A DNA stretch of 64,000 nucleotides from Stenotrophomonas sp. HITSZ_GD (lineage in GTDB: Bacteria > Pseudomonadota > Gammaproteobacteria > Xanthomonadales > Xanthomonadaceae), in assembly GCF_029543105.1 (NCBI RefSeq), contig NZ_JARQXB010000013.1:30424-94423 (forward strand), in the 5' to 3' direction. Below, in pieces: positions 1 to 8,173 of this stretch. The notes beneath the pieces are model-generated. The model had not been told where the DNA came from. It worked only from the letters and a program-made list of their open reading frames with translations, and ran no database searches. Each line of letters begins with the position of its first letter. Position 1 is the stretch's first letter. Position numbers and translations under genes: made by a program.

Positions 1-178
1 GCCCGTTGCCGTGGTCGATTTCCCAATGCCGCTTGAGCAGCCGCGCGCCGATGTCGCCGGTGTTGAGGATGCGGATGTCGTAGGCGAACGCGTAGCGCCC
101 GCGCTCGGCCGCGCTCGGATCGTCGACGAAACGCGGCCTCACCTCGACCTGAACCTGGTAGCGCGGCTGGGTGGACAT
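1..178 (-). CDS. apaG: ApaG protein (partial, C-terminus outside window)
   Basis: The first 59 residues are readable (MSTQPRYQVQVEVRPRFVDD onward, then a RYAFAYDIRILN segment and LLKRHWEIDHGNG). They match the start of the ApaG family, a small fibronectin-III-like beta-sandwich protein of about 125 residues whose exact role is unresolved. The reading frame runs off the left edge of the window. The gene starts 34 bases after the rsmA stop and is the last visible member of the lptD-surA-pdxA-rsmA-apaG run, the same order as in E. coli. That context makes the call safe despite the truncation. Confidence 0.93.
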   Translation of the reverse strand, partial: MSTQPRYQVQVEVRPRFVDDPSAAERGRYAFAYDIRILNTGDIGARLLKRHWEIDHGNG

Positions 179-212
179 GGGCCCAGTGTATGCAAAGCGC
201 ATCTGCGTCACG

Positions 213-1025
213 TCAATCCACCACCACGTTGGCCAGGCGGATGAAATCGGCCACTTCCAGCTGCTCGGCGCGCGCCTCCGGGCGCACCCCGGCGGCCTCG
301 AAGTGGCGTGCGTCGCACACGCCGTTCAGTGCATTGCGCAGCGTCTTGCGGCGCTGCCCGAACGCGGCGCGCACCACGTCGGCAAAGCGCCGGCGGTCGT
401 CGATGCCCACCTGCGACGCCGGCCGCGGCACCAGCCGTGCCACCGCCGAGTCGACCTTCGGCGGCGGCCGGAACGCGCCCGGCGGCACCACGAACAGCGA
501 GGTCACCTCGCACCAGGCCTGCAGCATCACGCTCAGCCGGCCATACACCTTGCTGCCCGGCGCGGCGGCCATGCGGTCGACCACCTCCTTCTGCAGCATG
601 AAGTGCATGTCCGCGATGGCCGCGGCGTGGTCCAGCGCATGGAACAGGATGGGCGAGGAGATGTTGTAGGGCAGGTTGCCGACCAGGCGGATCGGCGTGC
701 CGGCGGCCAGTTCGGTGAAGTCCACCGACAGCACGTCGCGGTGGATGATGGTCAGCGCGCCGACCGGCGCGGCGGCCTCGGTGAGCGGGGCGATCAGGTC
801 GCGGTCGAACTCGATCACCGTCAGCTCGCCGTGGCGGCGCAGCAGCGGCAAGGTGATGGCGCCCTGGCCGGGGCCGATCTCGACCAGGCGCTGGCCCGGT
901 TTCGGGTCCACGGCCTGGACGATGCGGTCGATATAGTGGCGGTCGGCCAGGAAGTGCTGGCCCAGCGACTTCTTCGCCGGGGCACCGAAGCCGGTGGCCG
1001 GCGCGGGGGGAAGCGAACGGTTCAT
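213..1025 (-). CDS. rsmA: 16S rRNA (adenine(1518)-N6/adenine(1519)-N6)-dimethyltransferase RsmA (KsgA)
   Basis: This is a 270-residue SAM-dependent methyltransferase that dimethylates two adjacent adenines near the 3' end of 16S rRNA late in 30S assembly. The KSLGQHF motif lies at residues 19-25, the SAM-binding EIGPGQG loop at 49-55 and the catalytic NLPYNIS motif near residue 118, all as in KsgA. Length is normal for the family. It sits 55 bases after pdxA and 34 bases before apaG, in the conserved outer-membrane/ribosome operon. The ATG at 1025 gives the usual short N-terminal tail before the conserved core. Confidence 0.97.
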   Translation of the reverse strand: MNRSLPPAPATGFGAPAKKSLGQHFLADRHYIDRIVQAVDPKPGQRLVEIGPGQGAITLPLLRRHGELTVIEFDRDLIAPLTEAAAPVGALTIIHRDVLSVDFTELAAGTPIRLVGNLPYNISSPILFHALDHAAAIADMHFMLQKEVVDRMAAAPGSKVYGRLSVMLQAWCEVTSLFVVPPGAFRPPPKVDSAVARLVPRPASQVGIDDRRRFADVVRAAFGQRRKTLRNALNGVCDARHFEAAGVRPEARAEQLEVADFIRLANVVVD

Positions 1026-1080
1026 CGGGAAATTCTAGAGGGTAAGGCGTGCCTTGCGCCGGAATTCCGCCGCGATGGCC

Positions 1081-2070
1081 TCACGCGCCGCGTGCGCGCC
1101 GGCGTGCGGCACCCAGCCGCGCGCACAGCGCGGTGGCCGCCTGCAGGCTGGAAGGGTTGGCGATGCCGCGGCCGGCCAGGTCCAGCGCCGTGCCGTGGTC
1201 CACCGCCACGCGCGGGTAGGGCAGGCCCAGGGTGATGTTCACCGCCTGCTCGAAACCGCTGTACTTGAGCACCGGCAGGCCCTGGTCGTGGTACATCGCT
1301 ACCACCGCGTCGAAGCCGCGCAGTTTCTGCGGCAGGAAGGCGGTATCGGCCGGCAGCGGGCCGATCAGGTCCATGCCCCGCGCGCGCAGCGCATCCAGCG
1401 CCGGGATCATCACGTCCAGCTCTTCGCGGCCGAGATGGCCGTCCTCGCCGGCGTGCGGGTTCAAGCCGAGCACGGCGATGCGCGGCGCCGCCAGGCCGAA
1501 GTCGCGCCGCAGGGCCTGCCAGGTGATCTCCAGGCAGCGGACCAGCGCCGGGCCGGTGATCGCATCGGCCACCGCGCGCAGCGGCAGGTGGGTGGTCACC
1601 AGGGCCACGCGCACGATGTCGTTGGCCAGCATCATCACCACCTCGGTGCCGGCCTGCGTGGCCAGCAGCTCGGTGGTGCCGGTGTAGGCGATGCCGCCTT
1701 CGTTGATCACCGCCTTGTGGACGGGCCCGGTAACGATGCCGTCCAGCGCACCGGCCAGGCAGGCGGCCGCGCCCTGGTGCAGGGCGGCGATCACGGCGGC
1801 GGCGTTAGCCGGGTCGGTCTGGCCGGGCCGGGCGGCACGCGCCAGCGGCACGGGCTGCACGGGCAGGTCGCCGGGGCGTTCGGCCAGGGCGTCGGGCGGA
1901 AGCGCGCGGAACGGCAGGCCCAGCGCCACGGCGGCCTGGGCGAGCGTCTGCGGATCGCAGAAGGCGAGCAGCCGGCAATCGGTGCGCGGCTGCTGCACGA
2001 GCCGGACGCATAGCTCCGGCCCGATGCCCGCCGGCTCGCCCGGTACCAGCGCGAGGGCGGGAAGGGTCAT
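1081..2070 (-). CDS. pdxA: 4-hydroxythreonine-4-phosphate dehydrogenase PdxA
   Basis: The 329-residue protein catalyses the NAD-dependent oxidation of 4-phosphohydroxy-threonine in pyridoxal phosphate synthesis. The N-terminal LVPGEPAGIGPEL segment is the family signature. The metal-ligand histidine motifs are visible as GLNPHAGE and, further on, MYHDQGLPVLKY. The start codon lies three bases after the surA stop, so the two genes are almost certainly co-transcribed and probably translationally linked. Length and motifs are complete. Confidence 0.97.
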   Translation of the reverse strand: MTLPALALVPGEPAGIGPELCVRLVQQPRTDCRLLAFCDPQTLAQAAVALGLPFRALPPDALAERPGDLPVQPVPLARAARPGQTDPANAAAVIAALHQGAAACLAGALDGIVTGPVHKAVINEGGIAYTGTTELLATQAGTEVVMMLANDIVRVALVTTHLPLRAVADAITGPALVRCLEITWQALRRDFGLAAPRIAVLGLNPHAGEDGHLGREELDVMIPALDALRARGMDLIGPLPADTAFLPQKLRGFDAVVAMYHDQGLPVLKYSGFEQAVNITLGLPYPRVAVDHGTALDLAGRGIANPSSLQAATALCARLGAARRRARGA

Positions 2071-2073
2071 GGC

Positions 2074-3456
2074 TCAGTTGCCGGGCGCGGGCGCCGGGGT
2101 CGGCGCGGCGGGCGTCGGCTGCGCGCTGGCGTTGTCGTCGGCGCGGTCGCCGGTGCGGAAGCTCACGTAGGCTTCGCCGCGCATTTCCTGCAGGAAGCGG
2201 TTGTACTCGTCTTCCAGCTTGCGGCGGCCGATGGTCTCGCGGACCTGGGCGCGCTGGTTCTCGTTGCCCACGTCGGTCTCGCGGCGACCCACGAGCTGCA
2301 CCACGTGCCAGCCGGCCTCGGTGCGGAAGGGCTGCGAGAGGCCGCCGTCATTGAGCGAGGTCACCTGGCGGCCGAAGTCCGGGCCGAAGGCATCGGCCGG
2401 GAACCAGCCCAGGTCGCCGCCCTGGCCACGGCTGTTGGCGTCCTCGGAGGACTCCTTGGCCACGGCCTGGAAGTCGGCGCCGCCTTCGATGCGGGCGCGC
2501 AGGGTGTCGATCTTGGCCTTGGCGGCCGCATCGCTCTGGTTCTCGTTGACGCGCACCAGGATATGGCGGGCGTGGTACTCGGTGGCCATCTGCGGGGCGG
2601 CGTTGCCACTGCCGCTGCGCACCTCGACCAGCTTCAGCAGCTGGAAGCCGCTGGGGCCGCGCAGCGGGCCGACCACCTGGCCGGGCTGCATGTCCTTGAT
2701 GAGCTGGGCAAACGCATTGGGAATCTCGTCGGCCGCGCGCCAGCCCAGGTCGCCGCCTTCCAGCGCGTTGGGGCTGTCGGAGTAGCGCACCGCGGCGGCG
2801 GAGAAATCCAGCTCGCCCTTGTCGATCAGGCTCTTGACGCCGTCGATCTTCTGCTGGCCCGTGGCGATCTGCTCGGCCGTGGCGCCTTCCGGCAGGCCCA
2901 CCAGGATGTGGGCCAGGTGGTACTGGGTGCTGCTGCCGTTGTTCTGCTGGGCCATGGCCGCGTCGACCTCGCCCTCGCTGACCGAGATGCGGCTCTGGGC
3001 GAAGCTCTGGCGCAGGCGCTGGACGGTGATTTCCTCGCGCACCGAACGGCGGAAGTCGCCGTAGGTCAGGCCATCGGCCGCCAGCTTCTGGCGCAGGCCG
3101 TCGACGGTGGTGCCGTTCTGCTGGGCGATGCTGGCGATGGCGCGGTTCAACTCGTCGTCGCTGACCTTGATGCCGCTGCCCTCGGCGCGCGACACCTGCA
3201 GCTTGACCAGGACCAGGCGCTCGAGCACCTGGCGCTGCAGCACGTCGGCCGGCGGCAGCTGGTTCTCGCGGCCGTTGTACTGGGCGCGCACGTTGGCCAC
3301 GGCGCGGTCCAGCTCGCTCTGCAGGATCACGTCCTCATCGACGATGGCGGCGATGCGGTCCAGCGGCTGGGAGGCGGCCTGCGCGGCGGCGGGAGACGGA
3401 AGGGCACTGGCCACGACCAGCAGCGAAGCGAGGAAAGCAGGAATGAGTCTGGTCAT
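2074..3456 (-). CDS. surA: Periplasmic peptidyl-prolyl isomerase/chaperone SurA
   Basis: The 460-residue precursor starts MTRLIPAFLASLLVVASALP, a clear Sec signal peptide ending in AAAQA. It is followed by the SurA N-domain (LDRIAAIVDEDVILQSEL) and two parvulin (PpiC) domains around residues 180-285 and 290-395; the second contains a GGDLGWFPADAFGPDF stretch. SurA escorts outer-membrane proteins, including LptD, through the periplasm. Its ATG overlaps the lptD stop by four bases (ATGA at 3453-3456), which fits coupled synthesis of the chaperone and its client. The C-terminus ends in a Pro/Ala-rich tail. Confidence 0.96.
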   Translation of the reverse strand: MTRLIPAFLASLLVVASALPSPAAAQAASQPLDRIAAIVDEDVILQSELDRAVANVRAQYNGRENQLPPADVLQRQVLERLVLVKLQVSRAEGSGIKVSDDELNRAIASIAQQNGTTVDGLRQKLAADGLTYGDFRRSVREEITVQRLRQSFAQSRISVSEGEVDAAMAQQNNGSSTQYHLAHILVGLPEGATAEQIATGQQKIDGVKSLIDKGELDFSAAAVRYSDSPNALEGGDLGWRAADEIPNAFAQLIKDMQPGQVVGPLRGPSGFQLLKLVEVRSGSGNAAPQMATEYHARHILVRVNENQSDAAAKAKIDTLRARIEGGADFQAVAKESSEDANSRGQGGDLGWFPADAFGPDFGRQVTSLNDGGLSQPFRTEAGWHVVQLVGRRETDVGNENQRAQVRETIGRRKLEDEYNRFLQEMRGEAYVSFRTGDRADDNASAQPTPAAPTPAPAPGN

Positions 3457-5840
3457 GGAATCTGGTTCGGATCGTAATCGTCCGGATTGGTCGTGGTGTT
3501 GCTGGGCGGGACCAGATACAGGTCGTCGCGGTAATAACCGAGAATAGCACGGCGCAAAGTGCGCTCCGTGTCCTGGCCTGCCGAGCCCAGCCCCTTGAGC
3601 ACGAACTCCAGCTGGAAGGCGTTGTTCATGTCGCCCTCGCGGTTGCGCACGTAGCGCCGCACCAGCGCCCGGACCGCCAGGCAGCAGCTGTCCCACTGCA
3701 CGCCGCCGATGATTTCCAGCGGCTTGCGGTCCAGCAGCGAGTAGTAGTACCGGCCGACCACGCTCCAGGTGGGGTTGATCGGGTACAGGAACGAGAAGTC
3801 GGCCTGCTTGAGCTGGTCGGTGTTGTCGGTGGTGTTGCGGCGGTAGCGGTAGGACAGGTTGACGATGCCGTCGTTGCCCAGCAGGTAGCGGGTACGGAAG
3901 CTCGCCAGGTCCTCCTGGCGGTAGTTCGGGTTCCACTGGTAGGTCGCGCCCAGCGTCCAGCGGTCGTTGATCATGTAGTTCACGTCGGTCACCCAGGCCG
4001 ACTTGCCTTGCTCCACCGGCGGCTCGCTGCTGTTGAGCGTGACGCGCGAATCCTCGAAGTAGAGGATCTGGCCCAGGCTGACCGAGAGCTTCTCGCGGCC
4101 GTCGGACTGGCGCAGCAGGCGGCTGGTGACCGCCACGGTCAGCTGGTTGGCGTCGTTCTGGCGGTCCGCGCCGGTGTAGCGGCTGTCGCGGAACAGCTGG
4201 CCCCAGCTGAAGGTGAAGGCGCGGGTGTCGAACAGCGGCAGGTTGTCCTGGTCCCGGTACGGGGTGTACAGGTAGTACAGCCGCGGCTCGAGGGTGTTGA
4301 GGTAGGACGTATCGCCGATCTTGACGTCGCGGTCGAAGAACAGGCCCGCGTCCAGGCTGGCGATCGGCAGGCCGCGGGTGGGGCTGCGGTCGCCATCGCC
4401 GCCGGTGGCGCGCAGCTGCTCGGCCAGCTCGCGGTCCAGCTGGTAGGCGGTGTAGCGGTAGGCCAGGGTCGGGGTGACATACCAAGCCGCGCCGGCCAGG
4501 GGCATCGACACGTAGGGCTTGAGGTCCAGGCGCGAGCCGCCGGCCTGCTCGATCACCTGGCCGGTGCGCTGGTACTCGCCGTCGGCATCGACGAACTTGG
4601 GGTGGATGTCGTCGTGGACGAAGCGCACCGCCTCGCTGTAGATGCCCACGTCGAACAAGCCGAACGGCCGGTCCCAGTTGAAGTAGGCGCGCGGCTGGCG
4701 GTTGTAGGGCAGCGAGGCCTCGGTGAGCGTGTAATCGGTGAGCTGCCAGTAGTCGGCCATCAGGCCGGCGGTCCAGTACTGGCCAGTGCCGTAGATGCCG
4801 ATCACGCTCTGCAGGTTGGAGACGCTCACGCCGTTGAGGCGGCTGGAGAAGTCCTCGGTATAGCGCTCGTCGCTCACCCAGGCCAGGCTGGCGCGCGCCT
4901 GCCAGTTCGCATCGACGTTGTGGTAGCCCACGTACTCGACGCGGCCGCGGTCCTTGTCCCGCAGCTTGTCGTTGGGCAGGTAGGCCGTGCGCAGCTCGCC
5001 GCGACCGCCCTCGTAGAGGTAGCGGAACTCGTTGTCCAGCATGAAGCCGCGCTTGCTCATGTAGCGCGGGTAGAGCGTGTCGTCGTAGTTCGGCGCCAGG
5101 TTGAGGTAGATCGGCTGGGTGTAGTCGAAGCCGTTGCGGCCGGAAATGGCCAGCTGCGGGTACAGCAGGCCGGTCTGGCGGCGGTCGTCGATCGGGAACT
5201 TGAACCACGGCATGTACAGCACCGGCACCTTGCCGATCTGCAGCACGGCGTTGCGCGCGGTGCCGAAGCCTTCCTCGTTGTCGACGTCGATCTCCGGCGC
5301 GCGCACCCGCCACACCGGCTGCGAGGGGTCGCAGGTGGTGTAGGTGGAGTGGTGCATCTGCCCGACCGAACCTTGCAGGTCCACCGACTGCGCGCCGCCA
5401 TTGCCGCGGCGGTCCACCAACTGGTAGCGGATGTTGGTGACCTTGTGGGTGTCGGTCTCCTGGTTGCCCTCGGCCCGGTCGGCGATCATGCGGAAGGAGG
5501 AGTCCTGGTAACGCACGTCGCCCTCGGCGACGTAGTTGCCCGACTCGGTGTCCATCCGCAGCGAGTCCGCGTGCAGGAACTGGTCGCCCCGCTTGAGCGT
5601 CACGTTGCCCTGGTATTCCGGCAGGGTGGTGGTGCCGGAAAGCTGGTCACCCTCCACGTTGGTGGGCAGCTGTTGCCGGTTGGCCGCGGCGGCCTTGTCG
5701 GCCGGCGGGGCGCCATCGAAGCCCGGCAGCGGCTCCACGGCCGGGCACAGGTCCCAGTTCAATGGCTTTTCGTCGGCCATCGCCGGCAGGCAGATGGCGA
5801 TGCTCAAGGGCAGGGGTAGCAGGCGAAGAGCTCGGCGCAC
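3453..5840 (-). CDS. lptD: LPS-assembly outer-membrane protein LptD
   Basis: LptD is the outer-membrane beta-barrel that, plugged by LptE, inserts lipopolysaccharide into the outer leaflet. The sequence shows a signal peptide (RRALRLLPLPLSIAICLPAMA), a jellyroll N-domain with YQGNVTLKRGDQFLHADSLR, and a long barrel ending in YLVPPSNTTTNPDDYDPNQIP. Cysteines at DLCPAV, TTCDPS and the adjacent pair in QWDSCCLAV are the ones used for LptD disulfides. I chose the GTG at 5840 because it puts the signal peptide at the N-terminus. An in-frame ATG at 5900 would add 20 residues in front of it. The sequence strongly resembles the Xanthomonas protein as I recall it. Confidence 0.95.
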   Translation of the reverse strand: MRRALRLLPLPLSIAICLPAMADEKPLNWDLCPAVEPLPGFDGAPPADKAAAANRQQLPTNVEGDQLSGTTTLPEYQGNVTLKRGDQFLHADSLRMDTESGNYVAEGDVRYQDSSFRMIADRAEGNQETDTHKVTNIRYQLVDRRGNGGAQSVDLQGSVGQMHHSTYTTCDPSQPVWRVRAPEIDVDNEEGFGTARNAVLQIGKVPVLYMPWFKFPIDDRRQTGLLYPQLAISGRNGFDYTQPIYLNLAPNYDDTLYPRYMSKRGFMLDNEFRYLYEGGRGELRTAYLPNDKLRDKDRGRVEYVGYHNVDANWQARASLAWVSDERYTEDFSSRLNGVSVSNLQSVIGIYGTGQYWTAGLMADYWQLTDYTLTEASLPYNRQPRAYFNWDRPFGLFDVGIYSEAVRFVHDDIHPKFVDADGEYQRTGQVIEQAGGSRLDLKPYVSMPLAGAAWYVTPTLAYRYTAYQLDRELAEQLRATGGDGDRSPTRGLPIASLDAGLFFDRDVKIGDTSYLNTLEPRLYYLYTPYRDQDNLPLFDTRAFTFSWGQLFRDSRYTGADRQNDANQLTVAVTSRLLRQSDGREKLSVSLGQILYFEDSRVTLNSSEPPVEQGKSAWVTDVNYMINDRWTLGATYQWNPNYRQEDLASFRTRYLLGNDGIVNLSYRYRRNTTDNTDQLKQADFSFLYPINPTWSVVGRYYYSLLDRKPLEIIGGVQWDSCCLAVRALVRRYVRNREGDMNNAFQLEFVLKGLGSAGQDTERTLRRAILGYYRDDLYLVPPSNTTTNPDDYDPNQIP

Positions 5841-5968
5841 GCGGGGGGAATCGACGTGGAAAACGGCCGCTAGCTTGCCCCATAGGCTGCATGGGGGCAA
5901 TGAAGGCCGGGACCGGGGTGCCGGCCGGATTCATCGGCGGTCAGGTTGGTGCCTGCCCGCGGGGTGCC

Positions 5969-6877
5969 TCAGCGCAGGGCCTCGACGTGCGCCACGCTGC
6001 TTTCGCGCAGGGCCTGCAGGTCGTAGCCGCCTTCCAGCATGGACACCACCCGGCCGCGCGCGTGGCGCACCGCGAGCTTGCGCAGCTCGGCGGTGAGCCA
6101 GCCGAAATCCTCGGCCTCCAGCATGAGGTCGGCCTGCGGGTCGCGCATGTGCGCGTCGAAGCCGGCGGAGATCAGCAGCAGCTGCGGGCGGAACGCATCG
6201 AGCATCGGCAGCATCTGGTCGGCCCAGGTGTTGCGGAAGCGGAAGCCGCCGCTGCCCGGCGGCAGCAGGGCGTTGTGGATGTTGCCCACGCCGCGCTCGT
6301 ACACGCTGCCCGAGTGCGGGTAGATGCCCGATTCGTGGGTGCTCAGGTATTGCACCGCCGGGTCGCGCTCGAAGATCGCCTGGGTGCCGTTGCCGTGGTG
6401 GACGTCGAAATCGACGATCGCCACGCGCTCCAGCCCGTGCTTGTCGCGGGCATGGGCGGCGGCCACCGCCACGTTGTTGAAGAGGCAGAAGCCCATCGCG
6501 GTCTGCGCGGTGGCGTGGTGGCCGGGCGGGCGCACCGCGCAGAAGGCCGTGTCGGCCTGGCCGGCCATCACCGCGTCCACCGCCGCGATGCCCGCGCCGG
6601 CCGCGCGCAGCGCCGCCGCCGGCGAGCCGGGCGACATCACGGTGTCCACGTCGAGCATGCGGTGGCCCTGGATCGGCTGTTCGAGGACCGCGTCGATCAG
6701 CTCGCGCTCGTGCACCCGGCACAGGTCGCCCAGCTTGGCCTGCGGCGCCTCGCGCCATTCCAGGTCGGGGAAATGCGCGCGCAGCGCCGATACCACCGCC
6801 TCCAGGCGGGCGGGCGATTCGGGATGGTCCGGGCCGGGGTCATGGCCCAGGCAGGCGGGATGGGTGAAGACCAGCAT
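5969..6877 (-). CDS. Histone deacetylase family protein (AcuC/HDAC-like amidohydrolase)
   Basis: The 302-residue protein carries the zinc-hydrolase signatures of the HDAC/AcuC/AphA superfamily: RPPGHHATAQTAMGFCLFNN with the paired catalytic histidines, DFDVHHGNGTQ with metal-binding Asp and His, and SAGFDAHMRDP with the second metal Asp. Bacterial members deacetylate acetyl-lysine proteins, acetylpolyamines or other N-acetyl compounds, and the substrate cannot be read from sequence. There is no signal peptide, so it is cytoplasmic. It lies upstream of lptD on the same strand with a gap of about 130 bases and has no obvious functional link to it. Confidence 0.9.
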   Translation of the reverse strand: MLVFTHPACLGHDPGPDHPESPARLEAVVSALRAHFPDLEWREAPQAKLGDLCRVHERELIDAVLEQPIQGHRMLDVDTVMSPGSPAAALRAAGAGIAAVDAVMAGQADTAFCAVRPPGHHATAQTAMGFCLFNNVAVAAAHARDKHGLERVAIVDFDVHHGNGTQAIFERDPAVQYLSTHESGIYPHSGSVYERGVGNIHNALLPPGSGGFRFRNTWADQMLPMLDAFRPQLLLISAGFDAHMRDPQADLMLEAEDFGWLTAELRKLAVRHARGRVVSMLEGGYDLQALRESSVAHVEALR

Positions 6878-6917
6878 GGCCCACTCTAGCCCGTCGGGGG
6901 GCCGCGGCGCGGGCGCA

Positions 6918-7478
6918 TCAGGCCTGGCGACGATGCTGGGGCTGCCACAGCACCTCGCCTTCGCCGGCGGCGCGGGCCAGCACGCGGGCCAGCACGAACA
7001 GCAGGTCCGAGAGCCGGTTGAGGTAGCCGATGGCCTCCGCGCGCACCGCTTCCTGTCGCGACAGCGCCACCGCGGCGCGTTCGGCGCGGCGCACGATGGT
7101 GCGGGCCACGTGGCAGCGCGCGGCGGCCTCGCCCCCGGCCGGCAGGATGAATTCCTTCAACGGCGGCAAGGTGTCGTTCCAGGCATCCAGGCGCTCCTCC
7201 AGCCAGGCCACGTCCTGGGCGGTGATCGCCGCGTGGCCGGGAATGCAGAGTTCGCCGCCGAGGTCGAACAGCTGGTGCTGGATCGCGGTCAGCAAGGCGA
7301 CCGCATCGCCCGGCAGGCCGGGGGCGGCGAGCAGCAGGCCGATGGCCGAGTTGGCCTCGTCCACCGTGCCGTAGGCCTCCACCCGCGGCGCGTCCTTGCC
7401 GATGCGCGAGCCATCGCCCAGGCCCGTGCTGCCGTCATCGCCGGTGCGGGTGTAGATCTTCGAGAGCCGGTGCCCCAT
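6918..7478 (-). CDS. Cob(I)yrinic acid a,c-diamide adenosyltransferase, PduO type
   Basis: The enzyme transfers the adenosyl group of ATP to cob(I)alamin to make coenzyme B12. The N-terminal IYTRTGDDGSTGLGDG segment is the PduO-type ATP-binding motif, followed by the VEAYGTVDEANSAIG helix and the RRAERAAVAL motif near the C-terminus. At 186 residues it has the normal size. An AAGGA ribosome-binding site precedes the ATG. It starts 11 bases after the stop of a small membrane protein on the same strand, suggesting one transcript and perhaps a shared role in corrinoid salvage, since no other cobalamin genes are in the window. Confidence 0.93.
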   Translation of the reverse strand: MGHRLSKIYTRTGDDGSTGLGDGSRIGKDAPRVEAYGTVDEANSAIGLLLAAPGLPGDAVALLTAIQHQLFDLGGELCIPGHAAITAQDVAWLEERLDAWNDTLPPLKEFILPAGGEAAARCHVARTIVRRAERAAVALSRQEAVRAEAIGYLNRLSDLLFVLARVLARAAGEGEVLWQPQHRRQA

Positions 7479-7489
7479 GCGGGCGTCCT

Positions 7490-8071
7490 TCAGTGCGCCG
7501 CCGCGCGCGGCGCGGCGCGGCGTGCGGCGGCCCGCGCGCCGGCATGGACCAGCAAGGCGGCCGCGACATAGGCGCAGGTCGTGCGCAGATAGGGTGCGAA
7601 CCAGTCGCTATAGTTCTTCAGCCAGCCGGCGACGCTCGGCTCGGCCACGCTGCGGCTGGACCAGTAGAACGCGCCCTGCGCGATCAGGTGGCACAGCGCC
7701 ACCGAGACCACCAGCACCGCGGCGCCGCGCGCCAGCGTCATCCACGTCGTGCGCTGGGGCAGGCCGCGCAGCCACGCGCCGCCGGTCCACAACGCCAGGT
7801 AAGCCGGCACCAGCGCGACGTAGCCCGGCGAGACGCAGTAGTGCTGCCAGAACGCCAGCCCCTGCGCGGAGATCACCAGCCAGTCGATCACCACCGCCAA
7901 CGCCATCAGCAGCGGGAACGCCCAGCGCGTCCACGCGCGCAGGTACAGGCCGCCCAGGAAGAACACCGCCCACGACGCATCCGGCACCGGTGCGAAATGG
8001 TTGATGCGGGTGGCGGTCATGAGCAGCGCGAGCAGGAGCAGGACGAAGGCGCGCTGGCTGCGGTCGTTCAT
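7490..8071 (-). CDS. Small polytopic membrane protein, DUF6580-like (possible ECF S-component)
   Basis: The 193-residue protein has roughly five hydrophobic segments (near residues 8-25, 33-65, 75-100, 118-140 and 160-180) and begins with a conserved-looking ATRINHFAPVPDASWAVFFLGG stretch. I recognise this pattern as the DUF6580 putative-transport family, but no function is established. It lies 11 bases upstream of the cobalamin adenosyltransferase, so a vitamin uptake role, for example as an S-component-like subunit, is an inference from context only. It diverges from ubiH with about 100 bases between the starts. Confidence 0.75.
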   Translation of the reverse strand: MNDRSQRAFVLLLLALLMTATRINHFAPVPDASWAVFFLGGLYLRAWTRWAFPLLMALAVVIDWLVISAQGLAFWQHYCVSPGYVALVPAYLALWTGGAWLRGLPQRTTWMTLARGAAVLVVSVALCHLIAQGAFYWSSRSVAEPSVAGWLKNYSDWFAPYLRTTCAYVAAALLVHAGARAAARRAAPRAAAH

Positions 8072-8173
8072 GGGGTTTCCAGGAGAGTAAAGAGGGCCTT
8101 GGCGATTCTAAGGCCTCACCGCCCGCACCGGCATGGGTCGCCGGGGCCCCATGGCGGGCACTATCATGCGGGC

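Noticed and set aside
2074..5313. A single 1079-residue frame covering surA and most of lptD, suggesting a fusion
   Set aside because: The upstream part is a shadow of lptD in the wrong frame. SurA has its own signal peptide and ATG at 3456, overlapping the true lptD stop.
8072..8173. A cobalamin riboswitch upstream of the DUF6580-like/adenosyltransferase pair
   Set aside because: The divergent spacer is only about 100 bases and I see no B12-box (GCCACTG-like) sequence in it.
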